Positions 1-12,000 of a DNA stretch of 64,000 nt are shown here, in pieces. Location: NCBI RefSeq assembly GCF_037893015.1, contig NC_133658.1:171176659-171240658 (forward strand). Reading direction: 5' to 3'. Under the pieces are notes generated by a model. The model was not told the DNA's origin. It saw only the letters and a list, made by a program, of their open reading frames with translations, and made no database searches. The stretch comes from Macrotis lagotis (taxonomy: Eukaryota > Chordata > Mammalia > Peramelemorphia > Peramelidae). Within the stretch, counting starts at the first letter, position 1, and each line of letters begins with the position of its first letter. The position numbers were made by a program, and so were the translations under genes.

Positions 1-119
1 TGGTTATGCATGAAACTGTAATACTATACACAACTTGAAATGAGAGAGGTTTTAAGGACAAAGTTTCCCTTGCAGGAGACTTTTCTTTCAGAAGAGGCAG
101 TGTAGAACATTTTAGAGTA

Positions 120-345
120 GTGTTATCACACTAAAATAGGAAACAAAGGCCATTAAACCGTACATAAGGATCTCAGTGTACTAAATATTGACTTAGAAAA
201 TCACAAATTAACATCTGTTTTATTGTATTTTTTTATTTTGTTAAATATTTCCCAATTAAATTTTAATCTTGTTTGGGCTCTACTTGTGTTGGGATTTCCA
301 TGCAGGCAGAGTGTTTGACAATCTGGGGTGGAGGCAAGTTCTCTG
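120..345 (+). mobile_element. Non-autonomous hAT-type DNA transposon relic
   Basis: The element reads as a short noncoding unit whose end resembles hAT terminal repeats: an opening GTGTTATCACACTAAAATAG and a closing GTGTTTGACAATCTGG. The core ATTGACTTAGAAAA followed by CACA recurs in a second copy near 23.4 kb, so the window itself shows it is a dispersed family. It has no transposase. The hAT assignment is inferred from end sequence and recall of similar mammalian elements. Confidence 0.45.
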
Positions 346-540
346 GAATGACTCAAGAACTTGATTCTAATACCATGCTAAACTGGAAGTATATCCAAAG
401 TCAAACATGAGAGATGTATGTAGTATAGACTGATAACTGCACTCATATTCAGTCTTTTTCTGTTCTTTTTTGCATAGATCGATGTTCATATTTGTTGATA
501 TTTATTAAATTCATGATAATAAAAAGAAATAAAAAAAGGG

Positions 541-1050
541 CTAGGCTGAAAAGACTGGTGTGAATTAATACTGAGTGAAATGAGCAGAACCAGAATAACA
601 TAGTACACAATAAGCAGCATCACTGAGTGATGATCAGCCATGATGGCCTTGTTCATTTCAGCAGTTCAATAATCAAAGACAATTCTAAAAGATATGTGAT
701 GGAAAATACCATTCATAATCAGAGAAGGAACTGTGGAGGTTAAATGCAGACCAAAGTTTACTATTTCAGTTTTTAAAAGTTATATATATATATATATCTC
801 ATGTATTTTGTCATTTTTTTCTCTCTAATTTTTTTTTCTGTTTGGATTTGATTCTTCTTTCACAATATGATTAAGATGGATCTATGCTTAGCATGATTAT
901 ACAAGTAAAGCCTATATTAGATTGCTTTCTGCAGAAGGAGAGAGGGAAGGCAGGCAAGGAAAAAATGTAAAACTCAAAGCCTTATTAAAAAAAGATTGTT
1001 GAAAACTACCATTGTATGTAGTTGAAAAAATAAATAAAATATTCCTTTTT
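541..1050 (+). mobile_element. LINE-1 3' end relic, old subfamily
   Basis: The segment contains the marsupial L1 tail landmarks in order: GAGTGAAATGAGCAGAACCAG, a 'dispersed middle' about GATGATCAGCC, the AGAGAAGGAACTGTGGAG block, and an A-rich end. Only the end of ORF2 and the 3' UTR remain. It is strongly diverged from the younger copies at 11.8 kb and 33.1 kb. A short TA microsatellite near 781-798 has grown inside it. Confidence 0.6.
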
Positions 1051-1144
1051 TTTTCAAAAAAGGATTAGGTTGTAATCCTACCAGTCATTTACTTCATAGG
1101 ATTATAGATTTCATTTTAAGAAATACTTTGGAGTTAGTCCCTCC

Positions 1145-1262
1145 TATCCTCCTTGTTTTCCAGATGAGGAAATTTAAGCCCAGAGAGAAAAAAAGTGATT
1201 TGCCCAAGGTCACTCATATAATAACTGATAGAACCAGATCCTCTAATTCCAAATGCAGAAAA
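1145..1262 (-). repeat. MIR/CORE-SINE relic
   Basis: On the plus strand it reads CAGATGAGGAAATTTAAGCC, then GAGAGAAAAAAAGTGATTTG and CCCAAGGTCACTC, which is the antisense core of MIR-like SINEs (gagg-aaactgaggcc-cagagagg, tgacttgcccaaggtcac). No target-site duplication is left, so it is ancient. Confidence 0.55.
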
Positions 1263-1342
1263 AAAGTGTGTATACTAAATAATTTCCAAGATTTCTTGTA
1301 GTTCTAACACTCACTGATCTTTTCTTTAAAAAATTAGCCAGG

Positions 1343-1480
1343 TGGGCAGCTAGGTGGCACAATGGATAGAGCACCAGCCCTGGAGTCAGGAGTATTTGAG
1401 TTCAAATCTTAGCCTCAGACAATTATCTAGCTGTGTGGCCTTGGGCAAGCCACTTAACCCCACTGCCTTGCAAAAAAAAA
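1343..1480 (+). repeat. tRNA-derived marsupial SINE (WSINE type)
   Basis: It has the full head GGGCAGCTAGGTGGCACAAT, the CORE-like CTAGCTGTGTGGCCTTGGGC and an A-run tail. It is flanked by a short imperfect duplication (AAATTAGCCA before, AAATTAGCTA after). Confidence 0.9.
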
Positions 1481-1834
1481 ATTAGCTAGGGATATTACCA
1501 AATATGGAAAGGACAAACCTAGAAACTACTGATTGAAGATGGGAAATAGATAAGTTCAGAATAATATATTTATAAAAATACCACAACTTAAAAGTCTGAA
1601 TGACCCACAACATACTGATAGTCCTTTGTAATAATCTATATTATGCTTATTTTGCCACTAGATGGCACACGTGAGTCTTTGAAGTTTTTACAAAAGGATA
1701 ATTCATTTTAGAAAGTGGGTATTTAAAGAGAATTTCGGAAGTTTGTTATTTTTGCTAAAGCAATTGATACTAATCAGATTCTTTAATCCAGGGATACTGG
1801 CCTCCTTGCTGATCCTCAAATAAGATAAACTGTC

Positions 1835-2195
1835 TCTTGCATTGGGCATCTCATCTGGCTACTCCCCATATCCTTCCCTCCCATGCCTGGAATCTCCCCC
1901 TCCTCTTTGATGCTTCTTGGCTGCCCTGGCATCCTTTACATCCCAGCTAAAATCCTCTCTTCTACAGGAAAACTTTCTCAATCCCTCTTAATTGTAGAGT
2001 CTTTTCTCTGTTATTTCCTATTTATTCTGGATATGAATTGAACATCATTACTGCTAGTAGGTTGTCTCCCCCATTAGATTATGATCTCCTTAGGGTAGAG
2101 ACTGTCTTTTATCTTTTTCTATCTCCAGTGCTTATCAAAGTGCCTGGTTGGAACCTAGTAGGCACTAAAAGTTTGACTTACTGACTTTAAGCACA
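1835..2195 (+). mobile_element. LINE-2 3' end relic
   Basis: The L2 3' UTR signature is clear: TACAGGAAAACTTTCTCAAT, then GATTATGATCTCCTTAGGG, GTAGAGACTGTCTTTTATC, and AGTGCCTGGTTGGAACCTAG followed by TAGGCACTAAAAG. It is old and noncoding. It lies beyond the MGME1 3' end. Confidence 0.75.
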
Positions 2196-2249
2196 TTTTT
2201 GGTGATTGCATTGTCAGAGAAATATCTTCATTTGACCACTGTTTGAGTG

Positions 2250-2375
2250 CCCACTCTGAGAAGGCAGTGGGGTAGAGCAGAAAAAGCAAGGGACCTGCAA
2301 TCAGAAAACTCAGGTTCAAATCTCATCAGATCCTGCCTACTTGTGTACCTTGAGTAAGTCACTTAGCCCACTTCA
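2250..2375 (+). repeat. MIR relic
   Basis: The order 'gagaaggcagtggggtagag', an uncertain middle with CAGGTTCAAATCTCATC, and CCTTGAGTAAGTCACTTAGC fits a sense-strand MIR or CORE-SINE. It is too diverged for subfamily assignment. Confidence 0.5.
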
Positions 2376-2830
2376 AAACAGAGCTTTAGAGATTAAGGGG
2401 GTAGCTGGTCAAATTTCCCTTCCCTTTTTTAACTCCCAGAAAAAGAAAGCTGTGCCCTATTTATCTAGAAAATAAGTAACAAAGAACTGAGATTCAAACC
2501 AGCCTTTTTGAACTCTTTGGAGCCTCTGATATTGGGTACAAGATCTTATTCAACTAAGGCAATCCAAAAATATATTCTCTGACATGGCCTCATTTATTTA
2601 CAATGATTGGCTTCTGCAGGTGAGCTTTCTGACTGAAGTTCTTGTCCGACTTCTCTGTACTCTTAAGATTCAAGGTTCAGCCCGACGCAATATGGTAACA
2701 ATCACATCTTAAATTTCATTTGGCTTATTAGTCTTTTCCCTTAAAAACCCTTGCTGTTGTCTCCTAATTTGCATAAGGCAGCTGTAGTTTTCATTTTTAT
2801 CTTCTCAGAATCCCATCTCAAAGCAATTGT

Positions 2831-2890
2831 GGGGCAGCTAGGTGGCACAGTGGATAGAGCATCAGCCCTGGAGTTAGGAGGACCTGAGTT
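2831..2890 (+). repeat. 3'-truncated WSINE copy with target-site duplication
   Basis: Only the first ~60 bp of the SINE are present, from GGGGCAGCTAGGTGGCACAG to GGAGGACCTGAG. It is flanked by TCAAAGCAATTGT on the left (2818-2830) and the same 13 bases on the right (2890-2902). The core and A tail are missing although the flanks look like a normal insertion duplication. Confidence 0.8.
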
Positions 2891-3029
2891 CAAAGCAATT
2901 GTAGGAGACCATTCCCTTGATTGCCCCTTATCCTCAGTCTTGCACAATCAGGGATTAAAGGTAGGTTTGGCCTCTAGAGAACTGGATGGCCAAGGGCATG
3001 CTGAAGCAAACTGCAGCTTTGTTATTGTT

Positions 3030-3255
3030 TTGTGGTTCAGTCGTTTTGGTTGTTTTTTGACTTTTTTTATGACCCTATTTGGATTTTCTTGGAAAAGATT
3101 GTAAAGTGTTTTGCCATTTCCTTCTCCAGCTCATTTTACAGATGAGAAGACTGAGAATAGGATGAAGTGACTTGCCCAAAGGTCACACTTAATTGTAGAT
3201 GAATCTTTCTGACCTCAGGGCTGACATTCCTATCCACTATGATACCTATCCCATA
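3030..3255 (-). repeat. MAR1-type CORE-SINE, antisense
   Basis: The plus strand shows the reverse of a MAR1-like SINE: TTTGGATTTTCTTGGAAAAG, TTTGCCATTTCCTTCTCCAG, CTCATTTTACAGATGAGAAG, then GTGACTTGCCCAAAGGTCAC. The family name is from recall; the SINE nature is clear because at least four other copies are in the window. Confidence 0.7.
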
Positions 3256-3454
3256 AAAACTGTAGCTGCTGTGGTACAAAATAATGCAGGCATTTATTAA
3301 TCTCTGCTACTTTTGGGTCTGACAGGTAAAATAGCATAATTTTTTCTCTACAAAATAATATACTTGTAATGAGAAATGCCCTTGGATCCTCATAAGTGAA
3401 TGAAAAAATTATTTAAGTCCTCTCTAGATGGCACACTAGGCCTTGGGGATACTA

Positions 3455-3700
3455 ATGCAAGAATGAGACTGTTTCTGCTTTCAAGGATCTTCTATTCTAA
3501 ATTCAAGGAGACATTCTACTTATAGAAGCATGGGGCAGGCTAACAATAGGCTACTGAGGTGAGCTGATCTGCAGGAAACTCAATAGGGAAGAGCAATAGT
3601 AAAGTAGAACTGATTTGACCTAGAGGAAGGATCTGGGGGATGGGGTGGATGAGTAGATGCTCAGTATGGTCTGTGTCAAGTCTGAATAAACAGGCTAGTG
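3455..3700 (+). repeat. Unclassified dispersed repeat, copy 1
   Basis: It resembles a family seen at least seven times here, whose full order is: 'tactatgtgccaggc', 'caaggagcttacattctaa', a purine-rich middle, then 'gggccaggttgtgaaggg'. This copy keeps TTGGGGATACTAATGCAAG and TTTCAAGGATCTTCTATTCT. I cannot name the family; it has no coding sequence that I can see. Confidence 0.35.
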
Positions 3701-5003
3701 AAAAGTTGGCTATATGCTCACTCAGTCAAGGAACAAGGCAGCTCAGCCTGGTATGAGAGTCTCAAAGATGAGCGGGTGATTCCCTCAGGGATGTTTGGTC
3801 TAGATGTCCTATTTTAGGTGGGGAGAAGTGGAGTACTAGTAGGATAGATGGTTGGATGGCATGAAAAGCATGATTTAAATAGAGCCTTGCAATATAACAA
3901 TGGCCCAGCCAATGGGTCTGTAGGAAATTTTGTTTAAAAATGGCAAATAAAGTTCCTAGTGCCACAAATGACCAACACATTAACTTTGGTAAAATTCACA
4001 TTCTATACTTAATAGAGGTGACTATGTACTAAATCAATGACATAAAATGTGCCAACTCCAAAAAAGGTGTGAATTATAAAGGTATGAATTATCTAGATAG
4101 AAATTCCATTTATAGACATAATTGTAGATATAATTTTATAGGAGAGGGATTTCCAACAGCATTAGAAATAGAAATTGTGTCCTTAGTCTTTTTTTTTGGC
4201 AAGGAGGTTATTATGCTCTGAAGTTCTCATATTTCAAAAAAACACAGTTTGCTACCATTAAGCTTTAGAGTTGTCAGAATTATAGTTTACAGAACTATAT
4301 ATTGGTATTTGTTTAAGTGTGAGTTTATGATGAAACCCATTATTTCCTTCTGGGTATTAGTTTCAGAACAAGGTGCTAATAGGGTCATGGAACAATCTGC
4401 CCATATTTCTTTGGTAACTTCCATTTAATTAGCAAATCAGTTTCAGTCACTTATGTCATTTGTGGTTTATGATTTTATACCCATTAAAATGTTTGCAAAA
4501 CTGACATAAACAAAAATGCTGAATTTGCCCCAAAGAGGATGAATTCCTAAGGCCACAGCTGCTATCGAGGTTTCCTTGAGACTAGTAATCTTTTTTTGCT
4601 TTTTTCATTACCAGATGTATTTATAAATATTATAAACTGAGATGAAAAAATGATTATTGTAAAGTAAAATTGTAGATTGTTACAAATCATCTTCAAAAAT
4701 GCAGACCCAAACTTTTCTGTATATAAACTATACACAAAACCAGGCAGTATACATTTCTTTTGTTCACTTTTGGATAGTTGGGTATGAAAATAGCAGAATT
4801 TCTTAAGAGTTCCCAGCTATATAAACATGAAAGTTTTGTTTCTCTAAAAGTGCACCAGCAGCAATCCTTACAACAGCTCCTTGCCTATTACCAAAGGAAA
4901 CGTTTCAGAATGTGTATAAGATAGACATACTGGTGGGATAGATAATTCAGTAGAAGCAATTCCATCTACTTCTCAAAATTGTTTTGACATACAATTTTTA
5001 GTT

Positions 5004-5153
5004 GGGTTTTTTTTTTGCAAGGCAAATGGGGTTAAGTGGCTTGCCCAAGGCCACACAGCTAGGTAATTATTAAGTGTCTGAACCCAGATTTGAACCCAGG
5101 TACTCCTGACTCCAAGGCTGGTGCTTTATCCATTACGCCACCTAGCTGCCCCC
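5004..5153 (-). repeat. WSINE copy, antisense
   Basis: It is complete, reading from the T-run (reverse of the A tail) to CACCTAGCTGCCCC. The duplication ACATACAATTTTTA occurs on both sides (4987 and 5154), marking a clean retrotransposition. Confidence 0.93.
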
Positions 5154-5302
5154 AACATACAATTTTTAAAAATGAATACATATTTCTTTGTTAAATGAGT
5201 GTTTGAACCAGTTGCCTTTAAACAAAATGTTAAAAAAAGGTCACTCTAGAGGGAATATTCTAGAGTGATGCACTAAGTGGATCCTCTCTAAATTCTATGG
5301 AA

Positions 5303-5440
5303 GGGGCGGCTAGGTGTCTTAGTGGATAAAGCACTGTCCCTGGAGTCAGGAGTACCTGGGTTCAAATCCGGTCTGTGTGGCCTTGGGCAAGCCACTTAAC
5401 CCCATTTGCCTTGTAAAAACCTTAAAAAAAAAAGACTTCT
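5303..5440 (+). repeat. WSINE copy
   Basis: It has the head GGGGCGGCTAGGTGTCTTAG, lacks about 15 bases of the middle (CAGACACTTAATAATTACC), and has an A-rich tail. The target-site duplication TAAATTCTATGGA is present on both sides. Confidence 0.92.
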
Positions 5441-5489
5441 TAAATTCTATGGAGTAATTAATGAACCAGTGACCTCAGCCTCTTGGTTG

Positions 5490-5822
5490 TTCCAAGAACA
5501 AGACTCTCCATCTTTCGGATCCAGGCATTTTCTCTGGCTGTCACCTATGCTTGAATTCCTCTCTTCAAATCCACCTAATGACTTTACTGGCTTCTTTTAA
5601 GCCCCAACATAAGATTTCAGCTTTTACAGGAAGCCTTTCCCACTATTTTCTGTTTCTCCTGAATATAGTTTGTTTTGTATAGATTTGTTTGCATGTTTGT
5701 AAACTGCCTGAAGGCTAGGACTGTTTTCTGTCTCTTTTTTGTAACCCAGGCACTTAGCAGAGTGTTTGGAATATAGTAGATATTTGATAAATGTTTATCA
5801 ATTGATTGATGGGTGAATGAGA
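5490..5822 (+). mobile_element. LINE-2 3' end relic
   Basis: The L2 3' UTR order is visible: TTTACAGGAAGCCTTTCCC, AAGGCTAGGACTGTTTTCTG, CCAGGCACTTAGCAGAGTG, and TATTTGATAAATGTTTATC. It is ancient and noncoding. Confidence 0.75.
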
Positions 5823-5899
5823 GTTACAGGGGATGAAACAGCATGTTTAGGTTGTGCCCAGTCCCAGTGATTTACAAGGGAATACAATGAAGTCTATAT

Positions 5900-6000
5900 A
5901 CTATGTACATTTACACACACACAAATATGTATCTACCTTTATACACCTATATTGTATTATATACATTTATACAAACATACATATGTAATATATTACACAT
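5900..6000. repeat. TA/CA-rich simple repeat tract
   Basis: The tract alternates ATACACAC, TATACA and CATATG units without a single pure repeat. It is low-complexity DNA just past the likely MGME1 3' end. Confidence 0.6.
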
Positions 6001-6018
6001 GGGCCACAATCTACAAGT

Positions 6019-6024
6019 TTTATT
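6019..6024 (-). terminator. Possible MGME1 polyadenylation signal
   Basis: On the minus strand this is AATAAA, the first such hexamer after the MGME1 stop codon, 566 bases downstream. A weaker ATTAAA lies closer, at 6143-6148. Which one is used cannot be told from sequence; no downstream GU-rich element was judged decisive. Confidence 0.3.
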
Positions 6025-6589
6025 ATTGGTCATTTGTAGTTGGGAAAAATACAAATATTACCTAGGCACAGGCTTTGTTCACTAAATTTTATCAACAAAG
6101 ACTTCTTGAGCTTCTAATTTTGGGCACATTAGGATATAGTCCTTTAATGTTCAGAATGAAAATTACAAAAAAAGTTTTACAATACAGTCCAAGATTATCG
6201 AGTCTTTGTTCAATCTTATTTTCTTTCTTTTCAGGGAAACAGAATGTTATACCTGGTTTTTCTTGTATTGATGGACAGTTCTTCAGTTGAAAAGTTTTCT
6301 AGGTTTTCATTCATTTCAGTTGCAGTGAACTGACTGGAGTGTCATATTTTCACAATTAAAAATAACTCTCTTTGCTGGTAATAATATGGTAGCCATTATC
6401 AATATTAAAAATACTTCACATTTAAGTATCACCACTCTTAGATTTCATTAGATAGCAAAGGGACAAATGAATTGGAGGGAGTACCCGTAATAGTGAGATC
6501 ACTAATTCTATAATTCACTAAATTACAGAAGCATCATTTTCCCCAAACTATGAGAAAAATTAAACTGTCCTTGAATAATATCCTCTATC

Positions 6590-6751
6590 CTAGTCTGGAT
6601 TTGGAGAAGTTTGGTTTTTTCCTTTTTCTGTATATTTTTCTAGTCTAAGTAGCCATTTGGACCAGTATTGAGAACAGAGCTCTGAGTCCATGAAATGTGT
6701 GTGAGCAGGGGATCCATCTTTGTAGGCCACCACAATTAAACCACATTGAAC
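6590..6751 (-). CDS. MGME1: MGME1 last coding exon (exon 5)
   Basis: It encodes residues 289-341, starting [17 protein letters not shown] and including [18 protein letters not shown], near-identical to the human C-terminal part, then stops with TAG. The acceptor is TCCCCTCAG on the minus strand. The last residues (KNQTSPNPD) are the least conserved, as is usual for this tail. Confidence 0.95.
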   Translation of the reverse strand, partial: VQCGLIVVAYKDGSPAHTHFMDSELCSQYWSKWLLRLEKYTEKGKNQTSPNPD

Positions 6752-8996
6752 CTGAGGGGAAAAAAAAAACATTTTCAGCAAGTTCTAAAATAGTATTGAG
6801 AATTTGGGTATATTTTCTTCACCTTTTAGGTCAAAAAAATTTAAGCTCAGAATAAAATAACCTACAAATTGTTTTCACATTCACCAAGCTGTATATGACA
6901 TGAGACTCTGGACCAAGTTGCACATCCATCATAAAGGATAATGGGATGGCTTTAGAGTGTCATAGGCAGAAAGCAATAAATACTTGATAGACTGGAATGG
7001 GAGATGATCAGTAGGGAAGTGCAGAGGAAGAATAAAAGAAAATCCTTGTCAGATTGACTGAGGCTCAAGAAAGAGATTAGGCTTAAGAGATCTCAGAAAA
7101 AGTAGAAGAAATAAAGCACAAATGAAGCAAGCCCTTAGACAAATACCAAGCAAAGTGTACAGTTCAGGTCAAAAGACTGACCTCAAAGTGATAGTTGATG
7201 TCATGGTTAATGGCTCCAACATAGGCTACCACTTGTAAAGGGTTGTCATATGTGTTCTGGATAAATGGCTTTGGTTTCTCTGATGTCTTCCAATCAATCA
7301 CACACAGCTTACCCCTGCCACAAAAACAATACAAAAGCCCGACTTTCAGGTTAGGCTGCTAAGCAAGAACAAGCTTGGAACGAAAGCCCTCCCTGCAGGT
7401 CCTTTGCTATACATCCCTCATGACATCCTAGCAATCCGTCCCAATTTTTCACAGTAAGGTGCATTCCATTTTAAAAGACTTCCCCCTTGGATTTTTAATC
7501 CTTTTAAGAAAGACACCACTGCTAATAATAACTTTGTTAGCTCCTTCTTCCCAGCGAGAAACTCTTTAACCTTTCCTTGACACGCTAATTCATAGTAATT
7601 ACTAGCTGCTTCCTCTCAGGCCATGCAGTATCACTGGCTTCCTGTGGTGCAGGATTGAGTGCCAGTCAGTGCTAGTCCCAGCACCAGTGTCTTCTCCCCA
7701 CAGCCCTTTGCCTCTCGCTCCTCTGGGCTCTGGACTCCTTCTTTAATACTTCTTTTTGTGGCCTCATTTTCACACAAGGGGTGAGAGGAAAGTGCTGCTG
7801 ACATCTAAGATTGGCACACTGCCCATGGACTAGATAGCTGGGAGACTGTTGAGCATGTCACATTTTGGCCTCCCATCTGTAAAATGGGGATAACAACACC
7901 TGGATTGGCTGCCTCCCAGGGGTGCATAAGATCCTTTGTGAGCTTTAAAGCATCAAATATAGATCAGTTATTATATTCTATTTTATCTTTCTACTTGAAT
8001 GGACAATTTAAATACCATGACTTCTATTATACAAACTAAAAATGATGATAAAGTAGAACTTCTTGTCTGAAACAAAACAGAAAAAGTCCATCATTATCAA
8101 TGTTCACTGACAGAGCTGGGGATGCAGTGGATGGAGCACTCGGCTTGGAGTCAGGAAGACCTATATACAAATCCTTCAGAAACTTTCCTAGCTGTGTGAC
8201 ACATGGCTAAGCCATGTGACTGCTCTGGGCCTTAGTTTCCTTATCTGTAAAATGGGAATAACAACAGCACTTAATTTCTAGGGAATCTGATAAGATTTCT
8301 GTACTTTGCAATCTTTGTAGTTATATAAATTATAGCCATTATTATTATTGAGCACTATATGAATTCCTTGATGTAAAAAAAAACCTTATCAATGTGAGAA
8401 TTTGTCATGTCCATGTTTGATATGATGGTTTACTTTTCACTTTATTATTGTTATTTTTCCAAGTGTGTATGTGTTTGGGGGTGGAATAGAGGGCAAGAGA
8501 AGAAATGCCTATAGATTTCTTTTTTGGTGGTATAAATTTTTTTCAACCTCAAAAGAATAAAAATAAAAAAAAAGGAAAAAAGGCAATTTTGCAAAAAAGT
8601 AAATACTTAAATTATATCTGACAGTATACACCCCCAATCTCTGCAAAGAAGGAAGGGAGGTATACTTTCAAATCTCTTCTTCTAGGTCATTCTAATTATA
8701 TAGTATTTAATTTTTACTTTTTTGTTCTACTTACATTGCTATAGTCATTTTATACAGAAAAGCAACTGTCTAGAACAAGAATAGAAAGAAAACAGTCACT
8801 GAAACTTTTTAAAATGCACAGAAAAAAGGAAAGTCAGAAAAAATCACTGATAAGCAACATACTGATAAGTTACATACTGATACATCTTTAAAAAGAAAAG
8901 CTGTAAATAATTAAGATTTACAGTTTCAGACACAGTACTCTTTTTCTATTCAATTACATATATGTATGTATGTATGTATACTTATGTATATATATG

Positions 8997-9040
<44 letters not shown>

Positions 9041-12000
9041 TTATTTTATTTGAAATTCCTTAAGTTCAAAATTAAAAAAATGAATCTCCCAAAATGAGTC
9101 TCCCAAATAAAAATACCTGGCATACTTAGAGTGCATGCACTAGGGTTCTTTAGAAAAGAAAAATTGACCTCTTTTCTTTTTACATCACCTTCATTTCCAA
9201 ATATATTGCTCCTCTACTCCCTCACATGGAGAGCCATCCCTTGAAGCAAAGAATTGAAAAACAAAGAGAAGGAAAAAGCAGTTCATCCAAACTATCATAT
9301 CAACTGAGTCTGACATTCTCATCATCCCCAAACTCTGCAAAGAAGAGAAGGCAGGGTATTTTCTCTTCTTTTTTCTCCATCAAGTTTGAGCATTTTAATT
9401 TGGTTCACTTAGCATTTAGTTTTTTTTCCCCTTCTGTCCTTTTCATTTATTATTGTTTTAGATATTTTGTATATTATTTTCCTGGTTCTGCTTCCTTTGT
9501 TCTTCATTAATTTATATTGTTTTTCCATGTGTCTCTAGATTCCTCATTATTGTTTCTTATGGGACAGTAATACTTCATTACATTTGTGTACAATGTTAAC
9601 CATTCCCCAACTAATGGGTACCTCCTTTATGTCCAGTTCTTATGCACTAAATTTCTTAAAAGCTCTGTTATTCGATTTTCTCCTATGGCTTCTGGTGGGT
9701 GAGCAGTAGTCTTATGTTATTCCAATTTTCTTTCCTTCTTATTTGAAGGGCTTTCTTCTGGTTGAAATGTTAAATTTAACTACCATGTAAGTCAGCTTGC
9801 TACACAGGGTTGTTTTTTTTTTTTTTTTTTTGTGAGGCAGTCTGTGGATTCTTTTAATTGGTACTTTGTTTTCTGTGTTCAGACATTCTGGACAGTCTTT
9901 TTGTATTATTTCTTTTATTACTGTGTTCAGATTTTTTGACTTGTGCTCTTCTGGGAGATCCATAATCCCTAAATTGTCTCTACTGATCATGTTTTCTTTG
10001 TATAGGAATCATATTTTCCTTCACTTTACTTTTTTGCTTTTGTTCTTTCAGATTGTCTTTTTTTTTTGCAAGGCAATGGGGTTAAGTGGCTTGCCCAAGG
10101 CCACACAGCTAGATAATTATTAAGCATCTGAGGCCAGATTTGAACTCAGGTACTCCTGACTCCAGGGCCAGTGCTCTATCCACTCTGCCATCTAGTCACC
10201 CCTCAGATTGTCTTTTACTTCTGTTTCTTTGGTGAGACTCACCACCATGGACTAAAGTTTATCTGTTCTGCTGATTATTTCTACTGTGTGTTAAGTCCTG
10301 CTTTCATGATTCTTATTTCTCTTTTAAGTCACTCTGGACATCCATTAGGTATTGATTCATTTTCCTTTGTCTTGAAATATTTACTCATAGATGCCTGTAC
10401 TCTTTTCCCTGATCTGAAGGTCATTTTATTTCCTGTTATTAATATCCCTCCTTGTTATCTGCTTATGGTCAGTATCTGAGAAAATTTTCTCCTCTTGTCC
10501 ATCTTTTGACTCTTTCCCCTTTGATGGTAGTTTCTAGGGCTGGACTTCAAAGCCATGTTGGGAAATTCACATTTTGCCTTCCTCAGTTTCTGTCCTCAAG
10601 GGTTTCTGGGGAGATAGAACTTGTCTCAGTTGGATGCTGGGTTCTTTCTCGCAGTTTTGGTGGAGTACTTCACATGAATGCATTCCTTTGTTCCTTAGCT
10701 CTCTCTACTTGAGTTGCCAAGCTGCTGTGCTAGCCAGAGTAAGCTTCTGCCTTTTTTGATTTTCGACAGCAGCGAGAGCAGGGTGGAGCTGTGTGCTCTT
10801 GCAAGGTTATGAGATTGTGTAGTTCTGTGTGAATAAAATGGGAAGTGGGGGAAGAGCTGCTGAGTGAGTGAATTAGGGGTTAGGAATCAGACTTTTCTGC
10901 TGTGAGTGTATCAGTTTTTACCTTGTTAAGGTCCTTGGTATCTCTGGACCATGGAGACAACTGAAATTACTTTACCGTTGCATTTAAGCTATTTTAGAGA
11001 GATTTGAAAGGTTATAAGGATCAGAGAATATAAAAGCTTTTAAAATCCACAAAAAGCGAAATTCAATGGAAGCATGTTAGGGTTGGGTTTATTTGGGGGC
11101 ATCTTATTTCCTTTCCTAAGGATGGTTCTGAGAATATAAATATGTACATCATGGCAGAATACTATCTGACAAGAACATTATATTTGGAATCAGAGGACCT
11201 AGCTGAAACAGCAGCTCTGCCACTCATGAGCTCTGACTGAGTAAATGCTTCAGTTTCATTATCTATAGATTGGATTTAATAATACATGCACTACTTATTT
11301 CACAGATTTGTGAGGAAAGCTCTCTGTAAACTTTAAAAAGTTACTGAAATAAGAGTTATTTTTTGATTGAATAACCTCATTTCACTCTTCTTTTCCCCGA
11401 ACTATATAACCATGAGGTTTAGGGAAACTTTCTGGTGAGGTCCTCAAAGTTCCCATATCACTCTGCAATAATTTTGCAAGAAAGGGAGAAGGGGATAAAA
11501 AATAGAGCCACCTTTAAAAGATAATTGCTATAATAAAGGGATTTTTGTTGTCAATAGTGTTTTATGTTATAATAGTATTTGGACTGCAGAGCTTTATAAA
11601 GCATTTTTTCAGAAAATAGCTTTGCCATGACAATGAAATATATTATCCTACCACATAAAAATTGCTCCATTTCTCACTTCACAAAAATTATAATGTAAAA
11701 AAAAATATTTAAATTTACCCAGGGTATAGGAACATATTAAAACTTTATACCTCTTTATGGTGGCGAAGAATTGGAAATCAAGTAAATGTCCTGCAATTGG
11801 GGAATAGCTTAGTCAACTGTGGTATATGCATGTCATGGAACACTATTGTTCTATTAGAAACCAGGAGGGATTGGAATTCAGGGAAGCCTGGAAAGATTTG
11901 CATGAACTGATGCTAAGCAAGATGATCAGAACCAGAAAAACTTTGTAGACCCTAACAGCAACATAGGGGTGATGATCAACCTTGATGGACTCACTCATTC

